Positions 15,401 through 30,400 of a DNA stretch of 64,000 bases are shown one piece after another. The translations under genes and the position numbers were made by a program. The notes below the pieces were generated by a model. The model saw only the letters and a program-made list of their open reading frames with translations. It ran no database searches and was not told where the DNA came from. The first letter of the stretch is position 1, and each line of letters opens with the position of its first letter. The stretch is from Membranipora membranacea (lineage: Eukaryota > Bryozoa > Gymnolaemata > Cheilostomatida > Membraniporidae), in the NCBI GenBank assembly GCA_914767715.1, contig OU612068.1, positions 29,574,001-29,638,000 of the forward strand, written 5' to 3'.

Positions 15401-18400
15401 CGTATATATCTGCAGAAAGACATCAAATAAAACATTATAACCGAAGGAGCAAAAAGTAATGCTTCCGAGATGAACTATTCATACATCTATTAATCTATTT
15501 ATACCCGCAATCAATTCATGATCATAATCAGCTGGTTACACAATCAGTTAGTCGGCGGAGGGTGGGAAGGGGGGCGATCAAGGTTCACAAACAGCCTCTA
15601 CATGTATGAAATGTACTGTCATGGCTGTGATGTCAGGTCAGAAAAAGATCTGATGTCATTTCCATAGTGTCTGCTTTGCACCGCATGATATATCGAGAAT
15701 CCAATCTTCTCATTGGTTTTAGATTTCAATTTGAGATGTGTTCATTTGAGCACCATGCTGCTTGATGTGAGATTTGAGATAAAAGCTCCCAATGAACAGC
15801 TCTCGATTTTCTAAGCAAACATCAAGGGACTTATAATACACTGCTTCTGCAGCTGTACTATTAGATTGTACAGCTCACAGACACCTATATAAAGATTCAA
15901 GTATCCGGTTCACAATGTACGCTGCCAGTGTAGCTGCCAGCCACAGAGAATTAATTGTACTTGTGTCTGTTGATGTTATACAAATTTAGAAACCATGTTA
16001 GTGCTAATGTAAGGTCAGTTAGCATGTATCAGCTTCTTAATCTTAAACAAACATAATACCAAATATTTTGAACCATACAGACTGATGTTTGGTTGTTACG
16101 CGTATTTTGACCAATGTACATGTTACACATGGTGAAGAAAAAAACGCCATCTCATCTCCAGCCATACAAGCAAACACCAACATTTAGGAGCTAATTTGAA
16201 ATTTGAGTTTGAGTAAATTAAGAAACAATATCGATTGGATATTTATTTACCTATAGGCTTGACATGGCCAGTCGAGTCCGCACTCCTATCTCTGTTACGG
16301 GCTCTCTGCTCCTCCTCGTCATCCTCGCTTCCTAGAGATCCCAGGCTAAAACTAAATATAAACAAAAGGTGAAGAACCCAGGCTTCAACTCAACATCACA
16401 TGGACAAGGTTACAACAACTTGTACTTTTACAATTGATCGGAAGAATACCATAAAAATGAGCAATATCTTGATATTGCGTAGATAATCTAACGCCTTGTA
16501 GATATCAGATTTGGAGATTTTAGAATACAAAATAGCAGGTGAGCAGCACAGTAATAAGCCAGTACAATAGGTTGTAAAAAATGATAAGAGAGAGGACAAG
16601 ACTTTCTCACATAGAATAGAACAGTAGATACACAGTTTAAGAAGTTAAGAGAAGCAGTTAACGAAAAATCTGTATAGAGCATAACAGAATCATTACATAG
16701 AGACCATAGTGTGAAACCTTCACAGGCAAGTAGCTGTGTCATCTCGACGCTCGCAGACAATTTGAAGAGATTCAATGTTTGACAATATGTTTGGAATTCT
16801 GAGATTGAACGAAATGCAAACACTGGTATAACCATAATATTAAAGTTGAGCAAACAGATTTGAACCTCATACATGACGACAACACGAAATTCCTGAGCCA
16901 CGATATGATCTAAGCGATAGGATATATCTATCACATACATCAATATGAGCTCCGGTTACTGACACATACTAATAGATGACACAATGTAATGACAACTCCT
17001 ATGGATACCGCCGAGGGTACAACCCTGCAGGCTCCTGTACACAATAAGACATGTACAGACCAGGTTCTCTGAGGTACCCATAACATTGTAATGGATCTCA
17101 CAACCATAGAGAACTGAAAGGGATTTAACATTTTAATGCTCATAAGGCCATCAAACTGTTCTAATAGATTTTAATCCTGTTATACCTGAATATAGGAAGA
17201 TAATCCCGAGGTACGCAAACACGCCTATCAGACTGAAAAGGCTAACTATTCATGATATGACAACAGAAAACAGAATAGTAGTTGAGCCTGCTTGACTTGT
17301 TCTAAACTCATTCTTTTCTATTAGAAATAAATCGGCAGGTCGAATAACCTACGCCCAGAGAAAGTCTGGTCAATTTTACTTGACCACTTCAATTAAAGTT
17401 TTAAAAAACAGGTGACATGATTTGATTAACTAATGTAACCGCAGATTACAATGTATCAAAACCTCCAACTCTCTCTATACCTAACACAATATATACCATG
17501 GTGTACAATGTAAAGCAGATTATACAAAAATCTCCTATAGCGCTGCCAGTAATACCTGCTGCCAGTATGTGTGCTGCTGCTCCATCTACAGTAATTTACT
17601 CTGAATTCCTCCATCTCGTACTAATCCACCTTAAATATTTACTTCTTATCCAGTCAATACTGACACCCTGTCAGGATAACTCTCTCCTCTACTCACAAGT
17701 CAAGTCATTAAATCAAAATCAGGCAGCAGCTGATTTGATACAAGCTGATGAGACGGAAGCCCACAAACAACTGTTAGATAAAACACAGTGGCTCTCAGCG
17801 CAGCACCCGCCGCTGTCTATGTGAAACTGCTGCTGGCTGCTATGATGCTTTTTAGCTGCTGCATATTTGTAATCAATATAGAGGATCGTAATTTTGATAC
17901 CACGAGAGTAGCTCATATAATATATAGCATTTCTTATCTCACATAGTCTAACATGCTATTGTATTTCGTAGATTAATTTCATGTAGCTCCCATTTAGTGG
18001 TGTTTTCTGCATGACTAGTACTAAATATAACCTTATGTTGCTATCTTGGCGGATACAGGGCTGCCATTTACTGCTGCCAATGTTGAGTAATCCTCACAGA
18101 ATCACCCTGTAAAATCAGCTATGTATCATAAAACAACCTGAATCAATGGAATATCAGCAAAGAGAGAGAAGGCAGAGAGAAGAAAAAACAAGACCAACGC
18201 TCCTTGATAAGACTGAACAACAAAATACCTCAACACGCACCCATTGCTATTCTGAGAATGTGCCAATGTGAAAGCATTTTTTATACTGCTGTAAAAATGC
18301 AAAAATAAAACAAGCATTCCTTCCATCCATAAAATAAAAGCATTAATTCACGAAAACCATACAGCATCACAATTATGTTTGTTTTAGAACAGGATAAAAT

Positions 18401-21400
18401 TCGAAAAGTGAACTACAAGGTCAGAGAGACAGGCTCTCATACAACACTACATCACATCGGACGCAGGGAAGACAGGAGAGGATAATTATGAGTAAATTTT
18501 AAGTAGCCGTGGTACATTTTGCGATACGCTATGTGGTACAACCAGAGACTATAGATATCTCTAGTCTCTGATACAACCTGTGGTATTATATGTGGTACAA
18601 TATTTCAGCCGTCCTATATTCTATAGTCTCCTTTCACGGGATACAGAACAAGCAGTGATATGATTTATAGACTGTTGGTTTGGACTGTTACCTCAACATA
18701 TAAAATATGAGCTAGCACCTTAGAACCCTAGTCCACTGCAACATTCAAACTATTCTCAAACATCCAGTAAACAATGGGATATATTATCTATGCCGACTGG
18801 TAATCATCAATTTGGAAAGATAATTTCCCCAATCTGCCATTTTCTCTCTCTATCTCGACAAAATCTATGTTACAATTTGGAAAGGATAACTCTACAAACA
18901 ATGTAGATCCACTGTGAAAATTAGCACCTTCACAAGATTGCACCTGTCACAGTACAATTAACTATTTTCTGAACATTCTACAGGTAGATACCTGTTGGAA
19001 ACACAACACCATCAACAGATGACCAGATGCACCAAATATTACAGAAATCAAACAGATAGTACCTCTAAGATAGTCCTTTACTGATGACAGCAGAAAATAA
19101 GCTATTATTAGTATAACTTTACCATGCCCACAAGCACTTAGGGCTGGACATGGTATAGAGGGGGAGGGGGACGTGATGTATCCAGCCTACACATATTACA
19201 TCACCAGACTAGATCGTCTCACCTTACATCCTCCTCTTCGCTTGTGGTCGGTGTGAGATAGTCAGGATCTGCAGCTGTAGCTGTGTGATAGTCAGGGTCG
19301 CTCGATCTACGCCCCGCCTGTGCGTGCTGTTGTCTGATAGCTAATCCTCTCCTATGCTGAGTTACTATAGATTCTACACTATCAAGAAACACATCATCAT
19401 CTTCTTCAGATATATTATTCTCTTCGTACTGGTAGAGATTGTGTCTTTTCCTGACATCGCTCAATAATCCGTCATCTAGACTGAGCATACGGCCGCGTGT
19501 TAGACTCCAGTCTGCTGAGTGACTATGTGTCGGTGTGTGGTGTACGCTGACCCACGAGACAGGTATACGAGAGTCAGCACCTGCCATACTAACTACACCC
19601 ACGCAGTCTCAATACACAAAATCACTCATTACCCAGGCAAACAAGTCAAGAAGAACGTCGCCAGGGTCCCCGGATTGGTTTGATTGTATTTTGTGATCCC
19701 TGATCGATGATATTTAATCAAATTAGACTGATCTTTCCCTCAGATCAATTTTAGACACACTATTACTTCTCCTTGGACTTAGACACCTGTCCACTTATCG
19801 CTATCACTATAAGACGACACACTGATGGAATGTAAGGAACACGTCCTGTCCTCTTAATAATCCTGATAAGGTACAGCTCTTATCAGCTCACACTGTCACC
19901 ACCCGCTACTCGCTGCCCGCTACTCGCTGCCCACTACTCGTTGCCCACTGCTGCTGGTGCTGCTGCTGATGATACTAGTAAAGCTGATGGTGACTCTCTC
20001 TCCGACTCTAGCGTGTCGTTATATCGTGTGCTCAGTTTGGTTAGTTCACCATGCCATAATCATGATCAACTCAGACTGCCGCCGATAATTAACACTCTAT
20101 GAAAAGTGATCACTTATGAATTTTGATCAGAAGATATTATTATGATTTTGTCACTGTATAATCATATTCTAGTAATGTTGTCAGTGTAATATGCCTCTCC
20201 GCTTGCTTCTTTTGTTATCTGTGTGCCACCCACTTTCTTTTCCTCTCGTAGTTTTGTGCGTCTCTTTAATTCCCCGACCACAGCTTGATTGATTGGATGT
20301 AGTGTCAGGAGAACGAGCAACGGAACTTATTTGAGATATGAGTCCTTGGGGATATTCTGATATAAGCTCCCAGATAACTAACTTCCAGGGTTATATGCAC
20401 CGCTTCACCGAGCTACCTCAATATATCGAACAAACATCGGCCATGCACACCCATACACCGAATAAATTCTTTTATATATGTTCAACTTAGAAAATTGCAT
20501 GAACTTCAACAACAAAATTTCAACGAACTGTGTTGTTCTGATTGTCTCCATATTCTATTATTGACAGGAATGGTATAAACATTACCCCTCTATGTTTATT
20601 CAGTATAACATGAATAGAGCAATCCTACATTAATGTTTCTATTCATCCCTTAAATATAGCCATTACAATCATCGCTTGGAGGAAAAACATTGCCCAGAAT
20701 GACACCTATGACCAATGTCAACAGTTTGAGAGTTAAAACACTGACTTTCTCACAGAACTAACCGCAACGCCAACACACCCAAATAAACTCCTCAACTCAA
20801 AACAAAACTACCTGCTTCATATCAGACCTAAATCAAAAATCCTATTGACATAGAAACAATTAACACATTCCAATATCATATCAACAACAAAAAACGCACA
20901 AGAATCTAAACTTTCTCAAAGTTATTGCGAAACAACGAAGACTAAAAATTCTACCGATAGTGATAATAACGATTTATCCGCAGGCACCTTCAAAAATTTT
21001 CCTGTCCTCCTGTCCAAGATATGTGCATGAATAAAATATTCGGTAACACCCATCTTCATTTCATTGTCATCTAAGAAACCATCAAAAGCAAATGCAAGAG
21101 AGGAGACCAATGCACACCAGTGCATCAGAAGAGAATATGAAGCCACTCGACACATGTGACAGTTGTGACAGGACATGACAAGACAATCACACTCCTAAAA
21201 GGTGTGTCATCTAGGCTTGTTGTGCCATTTACGTACATAATAGATGGAGCAAAGACAAGTGAAGATAATTTAACAGAGTAGTCAATTTTCAGCATCATTG
21301 ATTGGAATGATTGCAGGAGGGTACCGTTATTGGAGATGGGTAAGTAGTTTATCAACATGGCACAGAGCGAGAATATCAATCAAAGGCTATGGGTGGCTGA

Positions 21401-24400
21401 CATCGTTTAGAAGTATTTATATTCATGATGTGAAAATTAAAGCACATATAATTGATCAAATTTATGCGTTCAGAATATAGGAAGAGGAAGCAATGAGCAG
21501 GGACAACAACTCTACTAACTGATCAACAGTTCACATTCTCTTGACCAGAGAGGGTGGGATTTACCTCCCTGCCTGTCTGCCTACCCTCCCTGTCTTGACC
21601 ATGTGACCGTTTGCTGGCCTGTGACAGGTGTTGTATTAATATTAATCATATATGTGTGAGTATAAATCCGGACAAAAAAGACAGCTGGCATGGATCAATC
21701 ATACAACCAATATCAAATTTAGATTGAGCACGTATAATTGGTTAATTAGTTTCATTTTAAAATAGCAATTTAAAGTTTCAGTACCAGAGGGCAGAGTGGT
21801 ACTCTTCACAAAACAAATTTTTTTTTTTCCCAAGCTCCTGGTCACTAATGGCTTGTAAATATGTATTTGAGTTAAACCCGTGCCCTTATCTAGGACTAAA
21901 GGTTCCTAAAGGACCCTGCTTCCAACAAGTCCCTCTTATCATCCCTTATCTGGCTGATGTTTCCTGGATGACAAGGAAAAGGAGGTGAAATGATAGAGAG
22001 AGAAGTCATGCAGATCAGTACATATCAGTACAAAGAGGGTGAAGTATACGATACACTGCAGTAATACCTGTCACTGCTGCCAAATACTGCAGCAGCGTCG
22101 CCTCTGCTCAGCACAAAACCGCTGTAATAATAATCAGCCGTAACTTGTAACACATAACTGCAGCTCAGTAACACACTGCTGCCGCTAACACACCGGGGCA
22201 GTAGCGCTTACTGACAGAGCTGGGACATGGAGAGATAGAGAGTGAGCCATGCAAGGCCTTCAGTGTCAAACTTCCCGATATCAATCACAGCTAGGGCACA
22301 GAGTGGGTACTGGGTTCACCATGATACGATTATCACTGATTTAGTCTTCATGAACACAACCTGTTGCTCAACTGAAAGCATGTCGGGACTTTTGTCTGGT
22401 GGTCTGGGACTGTAATGGACCAATGGCATTCCTAAGGATTTAACAAGCTGCTTGACAATGCAGTGTACATTTATTCAGCCTTATTTGGTAGATGGGACAG
22501 CAGACACTGGTTGGACATGCAGGTCTAACTAACTGGTTAGCGTTGTACCTACTTAGCAGTAATAAACGCTGCAAAACAAGCGATACAAACATATCTTCAT
22601 ATGGCAGTTATGTACCTTACGTAATAAGAATTAGCTGCCCTCAGACTAAAAATTAACATGAACCCATTCCTGGGAAAACCGTAATCCCTACATTCAGCAG
22701 AATGTGTTCCACATACTCAACAAGCTCTCACATTTGATTCATTTTTTAGAAAATCATAAAAAATTAGTGCAAAATTCCAAACAATCCACACCAAAGCCCT
22801 TATTTCCAGTGTTACAATTTTTTGTTAATTACATAATTACGTGATAGATTAGCGTTGATTAGCAGTTTGGTTAGTGTGGTTATACAAGCCCTAAGGCACA
22901 GTTCAGACTCTAATATACAGTGTATCAGCTATGCTGCCAATCACGTCATCACCTAACAGCTGATCAGCTAGATATCCCAGCTCAGCAGTATGTAAATTAG
23001 CAGCATTACTGGGTATATCGTCCCCACGGGTGGGCTAGCAGCACGGTGCTGGTGAATCTATCCATAATGAATTAACATAGGTTATAACACTGCTCCTCGC
23101 TGAGTATCCATCAATATATCTAACTTGTGATCTGAACAATGAGTTAACTCACCTTCTTATACCAGCAGTGGCCACACCCTGATGGAATTTAGTCTTCTCT
23201 TTTGAGGCTCCAGCAGCGAACATATTAAAGCTGACTCGTCTATGTTTGTCTGCCAGAGATTGCTGATCCTCGCCATCGAAGTCTGCAAAAAGTAAATACA
23301 TACATTACCATAACAATAAAATACTGTAACCAGCATTACTCATACTTGTATCAGATTCACTACTATATATATATTTGTAGTGGAGTCATCGGAGGTTGGT
23401 GTACCAGCTGGGAGGGCAGTCTGTCAATATAATCCTCGCCTTATCTCCAGCTCTAATATTCAATTGAGTGAACCAACTTCTCCAGGGTAGCCTTCTATCT
23501 ATAGTATGTCATAATAAATATGAATCATGGGACCTGTTATCACATGCAAAACATCTTCAGAATTTGACTGGATTTATATGGATTATGTATTGTTGTGTCG
23601 TATTTTTATAATATCTAATTCTAAAGAGAGCATTCCGACAGGTAAAAATATGGGTACCCCTTGATGCTCTAACAATTGTGAAAGATTGCATCAATCACAA
23701 CATAATATCAGTTCAACAGATGAAAATATTTCCTGTACTTTTATAAAAAGAGGGATTACTGTGGTGTTCTCAAACTGTTACGATCCTTATTGTAACTCAT
23801 ATGTAAGGCCTGTGGAGAGCATTGAGGGCGTTTGCCTCTCACCAACAAAGGCAAGAGCTTTATTCAAGAGTTTGATGTCCATTTGTAGCAAAACAGGAGT
23901 AATCCATGCGTACTGAAGGTAATTGTACAGTCTATACTCGCTGAATAGCTCCTCTCGAGATATGAATATTGTAACGACTAGGGTTGGGTTAACATCGAGG
24001 GCAAATCAGTGAATCACTTAAAAATGTTATGAAACATGTCTGGGGTCTCGCTGGTTCTCTTTTGATGACCATCCTTCCCAATTAAGCAATCATAGACAAA
24101 AACAAGGCTAAACATCAGAGTTATGTATCCTTACGTCGTGTTAGGTCAATAATCAGCTGTCATTAGGTATGACATTAGGTATGACTGGTTATGACTAGGG
24201 TGCCTTGCTTGTTGATTCTTTGGGGCTTTGGGGTCAGCTTCGTACACATGTATTGTTAGAGTGCACAAGTAACGCTGTGAAGGCATCCAGCTATGATTGC
24301 ATGGCTTGTTATTTTTTGTCAGTTAAACAAAGAAAAGGTGCAGGTAACAATAAATAAACAGTGTAGCTGATGGCTATTAACCCTAGCCTAGTACTCCTAG

Positions 24401-27400
24401 TACTCCCAGCTCAAAAACTGTGTTTTTATAAGTATGAGCTTCTCTCTACTGATGCTGCCCATAGTAAGCAGCATCACACTTCTGCTGGTCATAACTCATC
24501 AGCAGAATATGATAATTACGTATGAACCTATCTATAAAATATTGTTGTGCCATTGATGACAATTAGGATTATGGCAGCATAAGTATGTTTATTACTGATA
24601 TACTATCCCTGTATCCACAACACTCACCTGTAGAGGCACTGTCTGTCACTCCAGCGATGCTAAGTTTACCTCCCATAGTAGAGAAGTCAAGAGATTTAGG
24701 TCGTTCTCCACTCGTTCTACGAGGAGTTCGAGGTGAGTCACCGATAGCTGCATTCACCTCCTCCTCATCTTCCTCCTTAGTAACATCCAGTAGGGACTTG
24801 TACTGAACTACAAAATACAGACGACACAAGGTAAAGGTCATAACTCAAAACTCATCGGTCAAGGTCAGCAGGTGAGTCAGCACAAAGACTATGGCATCAG
24901 GGCAAAACATAACATAGCCTAAAGCACAGGCAAGGTCTTTGAGTCACACTTGGCAGCAACATATTTTGATATCAATCTGCTGCAAATTCTATATTACTAC
25001 ACAAGAGATAATACATTCCTTTCTTGATATTATGAGCTGTCAAGTGGGTTTCAAGTGGGGATAATTGCAGCAGTGACTGACTGAATCTACTTGGCTTTGA
25101 TGTTAACACGAAACGAGTCTGAGATAACTTCAAGAGATCTCAAGATTTGATGTGCTCTTCTCCACAAACCAATTATGACAAACTATAAGTCTAGAGTAGC
25201 AACATTGAGGTTCAAGTTAGTTCAGTTTGAATTGGTTACATATCTTATGCAACTCCTACCTCTGAAATGCATAATTTCATACAACTGAATACATATAAAC
25301 GTTTAACTGCAGTGTGGGCCACATTTCACTCTTTTGGTTGTCTTTAATGTCATATGGGAGTTGCATTTTCTCTGCATACTCAAATAATGTGAACACAACT
25401 TCAAAATAATAAACCCTATTCAAAACAGAATTTGACCAAACTAGCGGGTAGTTTTTTCAGTACTCCATAATGTAGTGATGTAGTGATGTGAGCTCCATAT
25501 CAGATTAATTATTGGAAATATATCAGACTGCTGGTATCTGGAGTAATCAGATTACACTCTGTAGACTGGTACACAGACTCACCTTTACCATGTCTCGCAG
25601 TGAAATACTGAGGAGTGACTAGGCTCGGACTGCTACTTAAATCATACATAGTCTGATCCTCTAGACTCGGACAGGATGTGCTGAACCTCTTCATTGTCTG
25701 TAACAGAAAGTGGACCAATGTCAAACATTCAGATAGGAAGTACCAACACTTCCATATGAAACCATGTGTAATAAATACAACAATGTACGCAAAAAATAGT
25801 GAGAAGGTAAGCCTTCTGTGGTCGACACGGTTGCTAGGTGTAGAGCCGGGGAACATTATATTAAATTGTAGACCAAGTTAAGTGAAACCATAGATAGTAA
25901 TGTAGTCCTGTTGGGGTAGTGAAATAGATACCTAAATCTCCAATTGCATTACCGAAAATTGCTCGCTACTTACGCCAACACAAACAGGAATAAAGCCATA
26001 AAATACAGGATCAGATAGGATAATGTTCTTCCTAATCAACAACCATAGCCTCTGCTCTATGGCTATATCGAGGATCTATATAGAATTTCTCACGGCATTG
26101 ACAACCACTAACCGGGTTATTCGACTCCAAATAATATCACTACACCTGACAATCAATAGCTAAAAAGGCTCAGCCTGCTTCCTCCTCTATACTTTCTATG
26201 TCGATCCTATTTGAGTAAAATTACTGAGTCAATAATAGTGAGTCACAGAGTCGAAAAAACCCCTTCTACAAGGAAGTTTCCTTGTAGAAGGTAGCGTCGA
26301 GATTTTGTTTTTCACTTTTCTCCTGACCACTCTTTCTAACTCTTGTATATTATTAACACTTCATAATATGAGCCAAGGACAGTTAAAAAGTTAGTACCTC
26401 TCAAAACGAGTGACTAATCTGGAATTTTAATTACGCCAAAAACATTTCGACACTCTCCATTTACCATTATTGACTAATAACAGGGTTGGGTAACAGATGA
26501 AGAATATTATCACACAGAATCATCCTTGCACTCCAATGACCAGCTCGCAGTTTTAACTAGTCAAAATGTACAAAATGCGACTACAGATACACCACACTAA
26601 AAACCTTTGGGGCAGGTTTCTAGTAGGGTAACAGGCCACAGACTTTCATCATAGGAAAGGATTCCCTGTATCGGAGAGAAAACAAGACTGTGATACAAAG
26701 AAAATAGGTAGATCAATAATGCTAAATAAGCATTGATCTGAGGCCAAATCAATCAACAGAATTATAACAAAGTAGTGTGCACCCAATCTAAAAGTTCAAT
26801 TCTCTATGATACAAATCAATGATGCTTTAATTAAACTGGACTGGGACTAAAAGGACAGAGAAATAGCAACTTCTAAGGCGTTATTCTCTAGTTTAGCTCA
26901 GAGAATGTGTGTCAGTCTCAGAGTGGACAACTCCGGCATTCACTCTCCATATACAACCATATAAACGAGACACAGCACTGGGTGTGATCAGATCATTGAC
27001 TGTGATGGCATATCGAATAACCAGGAGTATATATCGGTCAAACGTTAGATAACTCCAAGTCACACAAGTGCATTACGTCAAAGTCTACACAGGACAGCAT
27101 CTCCATCAGACAGACCATCATGATACAAACTCATTCAGCTCAAATCAAATGTTCACTTTCCATTTAAGTGCAGTTGCAGAGAGCGGAGAGCGTGTTACCA
27201 CATTGAGTGGTCAATCGCCCCAATTAGAGAATGATCCACTGCAGGGTCTCATGCAAACCGAACTAACAGGCCTAATTTTGAGGTATCAACACGGGCAAGA
27301 AACTCTCTTAGATGATTTACAATGGCCTCCCTGTCAATAACAGAGGACAGTAGTTGGCAGGACTTACCAGCCCACATCACTCTACACTCTACATGACATA

Positions 27401-30400
27401 ATATCCTTATGAAGTGACAATGTACCGAGAAGTGAGAGGAGTTGTTGAGCAGCTCACTGGAGATAAAAATAGCTGGTGGTCAAACTGGTACATATACAAT
27501 GGTATATGAATAGTATGACATGTATATAAAGAGCGTGAGTTTGTCAGGTGGAGCATATATGAGGGGCTGTACACGACGTGTATGTTAGTAGACATTATAT
27601 TCAGGGGTGTACGTATATTAGAGGACTGTTTATAATGATTAACTTACAGATTCTTCTGCAGCTCTCCTCTGCATAGCTTCTATCTCCCTCCTATTCTCCT
27701 GAGCCAGCTGAATAGTGTCACCTACAAACACACCAAACAACGACAACGCTTAAAATTTACTAAATATTTAACTACATGACATGTAAATCCTTGTCCTGTA
27801 GGCTATAATTAAAGTGTTCACAAGGGTGTCTAGCGTTGACTTGACTGAACATAGAAGTCACTTAGCGGAGCCTCGCCTTCCCAGCTAAGATGTTACAGTT
27901 TACCTTGTAGTAGAGGTAGCTGCAGCTTCGACAAAATGGCATGTTTTAGAGACAAAGTGAATGCCCTAACAGATCCCAAGGTTTTGAAAACAACCTGTAC
28001 ATTACAATTAGCATAATGCAGGCAGTTACAGGGCAGCGACTTTCTGGGTGTTGGGTTTCACCTTTATGTCATGTCACAGTTACAAGCCATATTTGATTAT
28101 TTCTAGTGACGTCTGCCTATTTTATTCAGGTTTGTCGCAGAATCAAATCATGGATATATCTTCTTCTAACTAGGGTATGACTGACCGCTACCTGCCCGAA
28201 GGCCTAGTGTCATCAACAACAAAATTAACTCAACACAGCCATACACACCCATATTATATGCACTGTAGTGGAGAAATTTGATTCAAGGACTGGTAAATCT
28301 TGGATGAGCGCCTACTAGAAAAAATAAGGGGACCCTAGCCTACTAATACGGCCATCCTGCATAGTATGCAGGATGTCATAATGTTAATAATGGTTATTTT
28401 ACATTTCAACTTAAAACAAAAACATACGTTATACAGATTGACAGAGTTGCAGCGGTGTCTTTGTGTCGTAAGCCAGACACATTGCTGACCATGACTTTGC
28501 GCATTTCCCATCAAACTCACGCAAATATCAACTTCAGTTCAGTAATCGATACGCAAGAGTTTAAATAAATATTGAAAATATGACAGTCAAACAAACCACT
28601 ATTGATAGCATTCGCTGCTCGTAAAAAATCTCTAACAGCAGATTTTTTGTGCTGTTTATAAAACCTTATAAATCTATTGTATAGAGAATAAAATACAGCT
28701 CACCATACAAACAGTGTACCCCTAGTGCCTTCACCGAAGTGATAAGTGTGTAACACTGACTTCTGTTAACTGCGCACATTGAGGCCCGTATAATTATTGA
28801 GTATGGTCGGGTTCTCTTGAGTGACTTTGTTATGGAATGTCAATCTATGTTTCTTACTTGGATGACATAACCTTGGGAGTAACAAAAGCACTTGAGAACA
28901 GAAGGGTTAACCTGCAGCTGTGTATTTGGCCCATTTTATTAATATTTACAGTGGTTCACTGTCGCTGGTATATTAGGCGCCGATGTGCCACCAGTCATGA
29001 CTGTAGTTCATACAGTACATACACTTCTCTCCGTTATCGTACATACGCATATATTGGGCCGTTCATTTTTGACGACTAACTGTCCAGTAGACAGGAAACA
29101 GAATAACAGCCTCCCCTTTTTTTACAGCTTATAGCAATTAAAAGACTGAGCTCCATAGATTTAGATAACTTTATAACTATAACCATAACTATGAAACATT
29201 TGAGCTCATGCACACGGGAGCAACTATTTAGCTGCACAAGCGTACCATCAGAGCTTTAGATCTGATTTCGCTCATATTCAGCTGAGTGAGTGGTGACGCG
29301 AGCGTTGAAATTGACAGTTTACACCCATGATATGCCTTGTCCGCCGTGCATAAAAGTTAGAAGACACCCACCCACATCCCTTTATTGTTAACTTGACTGC
29401 ACTACCACATGGATTAACACAAGGATGAGGACGAGGACAGAGTTAGCTTACTGAGGTGGGGAGGTAAAGCAGCGGCTGTGGTGGTTTTAACTTGAGGGGG
29501 TGACACTGTTATACTGGGTGGCAGCATATCTCCACTACTGTAAGGTCGACGATGCCGCCTCATCCCACCAGGGGGGAGGATCGGTGATATGGATTGTCTC
29601 GCGGCAGGAACAGGTTTAGCCTGTGGCCCCTTACTTCTCCACGTCCTTGGGGGTAGAGCTGGGGCTTCCTCAGTATCTGTGGAGCTGCCACTGGAGGTCT
29701 CACTATAAGGCTGAACTACAAACCATAACCAGCACATACACCATATTATACCAACAATAAAGCTTCATGCATGTGTATATTAAAACAAGGAGTTAGGCAT
29801 GTATACCCTGATATATGTATATACCATAGACTTAAAAAGCCTATGGTATATACTAATTGTGAGTTGTGTACAACAGTTAGGGACCACATACTATAATATC
29901 GACAGCGTAGCTCATGCAGATTAAAAGTAAATTGATCTGTTATGCTGATGTGACACATAACTAGGAGTAGAGTTACAGGACGACTGGTACCTGGTGGTGC
30001 CTGAGATATCTTGTCAAGCTAGGCTCAGTACTAGTCACTGTGTCAAATACTACTAACTAAACTTAGTACATTTAATGAGTTTCAACAACAAATAGTGAAT
30101 TACAGCTTAGGAAGATTATTAGGGAGTATCTTCCTTTATTCTTTGTGGTGTGTCTCATCAATCACTATAATTGATGCGATGGGTCCCTCTCTAACCTGCT
30201 CTAACTCTCGGGTCCCTCTCTAACCTGCTCTAACTCTCGGGTCCCTCTCTAACCTGCTCTAACTCTCGGGTCCCTCTCTAACCTGCTCCTGCTCTAACTC
30301 TCTCATGTCCTGGAAGCTGTGATTGAATCCCTTAGCTAAGTATATCAGGGAGTAGTTGTTTAGCATTCACAACATCCAGGGAAACAACATAAATAGGGGC

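Larger units (their letters stand above)
16346..22067. other. RhoGEF introns around alternative first exon A
   Basis: Holds the possible 30-nt micro-exon, alternative first exon A, the 14-bp repeat and a palindrome. A 151-codon hydrophobic frame at 16488-16943 (minus) has no splice logic or recognised similarity. Nothing else is seen. Confidence 0.5.

Noticed and set aside
16488-16943. 151-codon minus-strand frame, hydrophobic
   Set aside because: Lies in an intron of a gene on the same strand, has no splice support, no recognised motif, and an irregular hydrophobic pattern; probably chance in AT-rich DNA.
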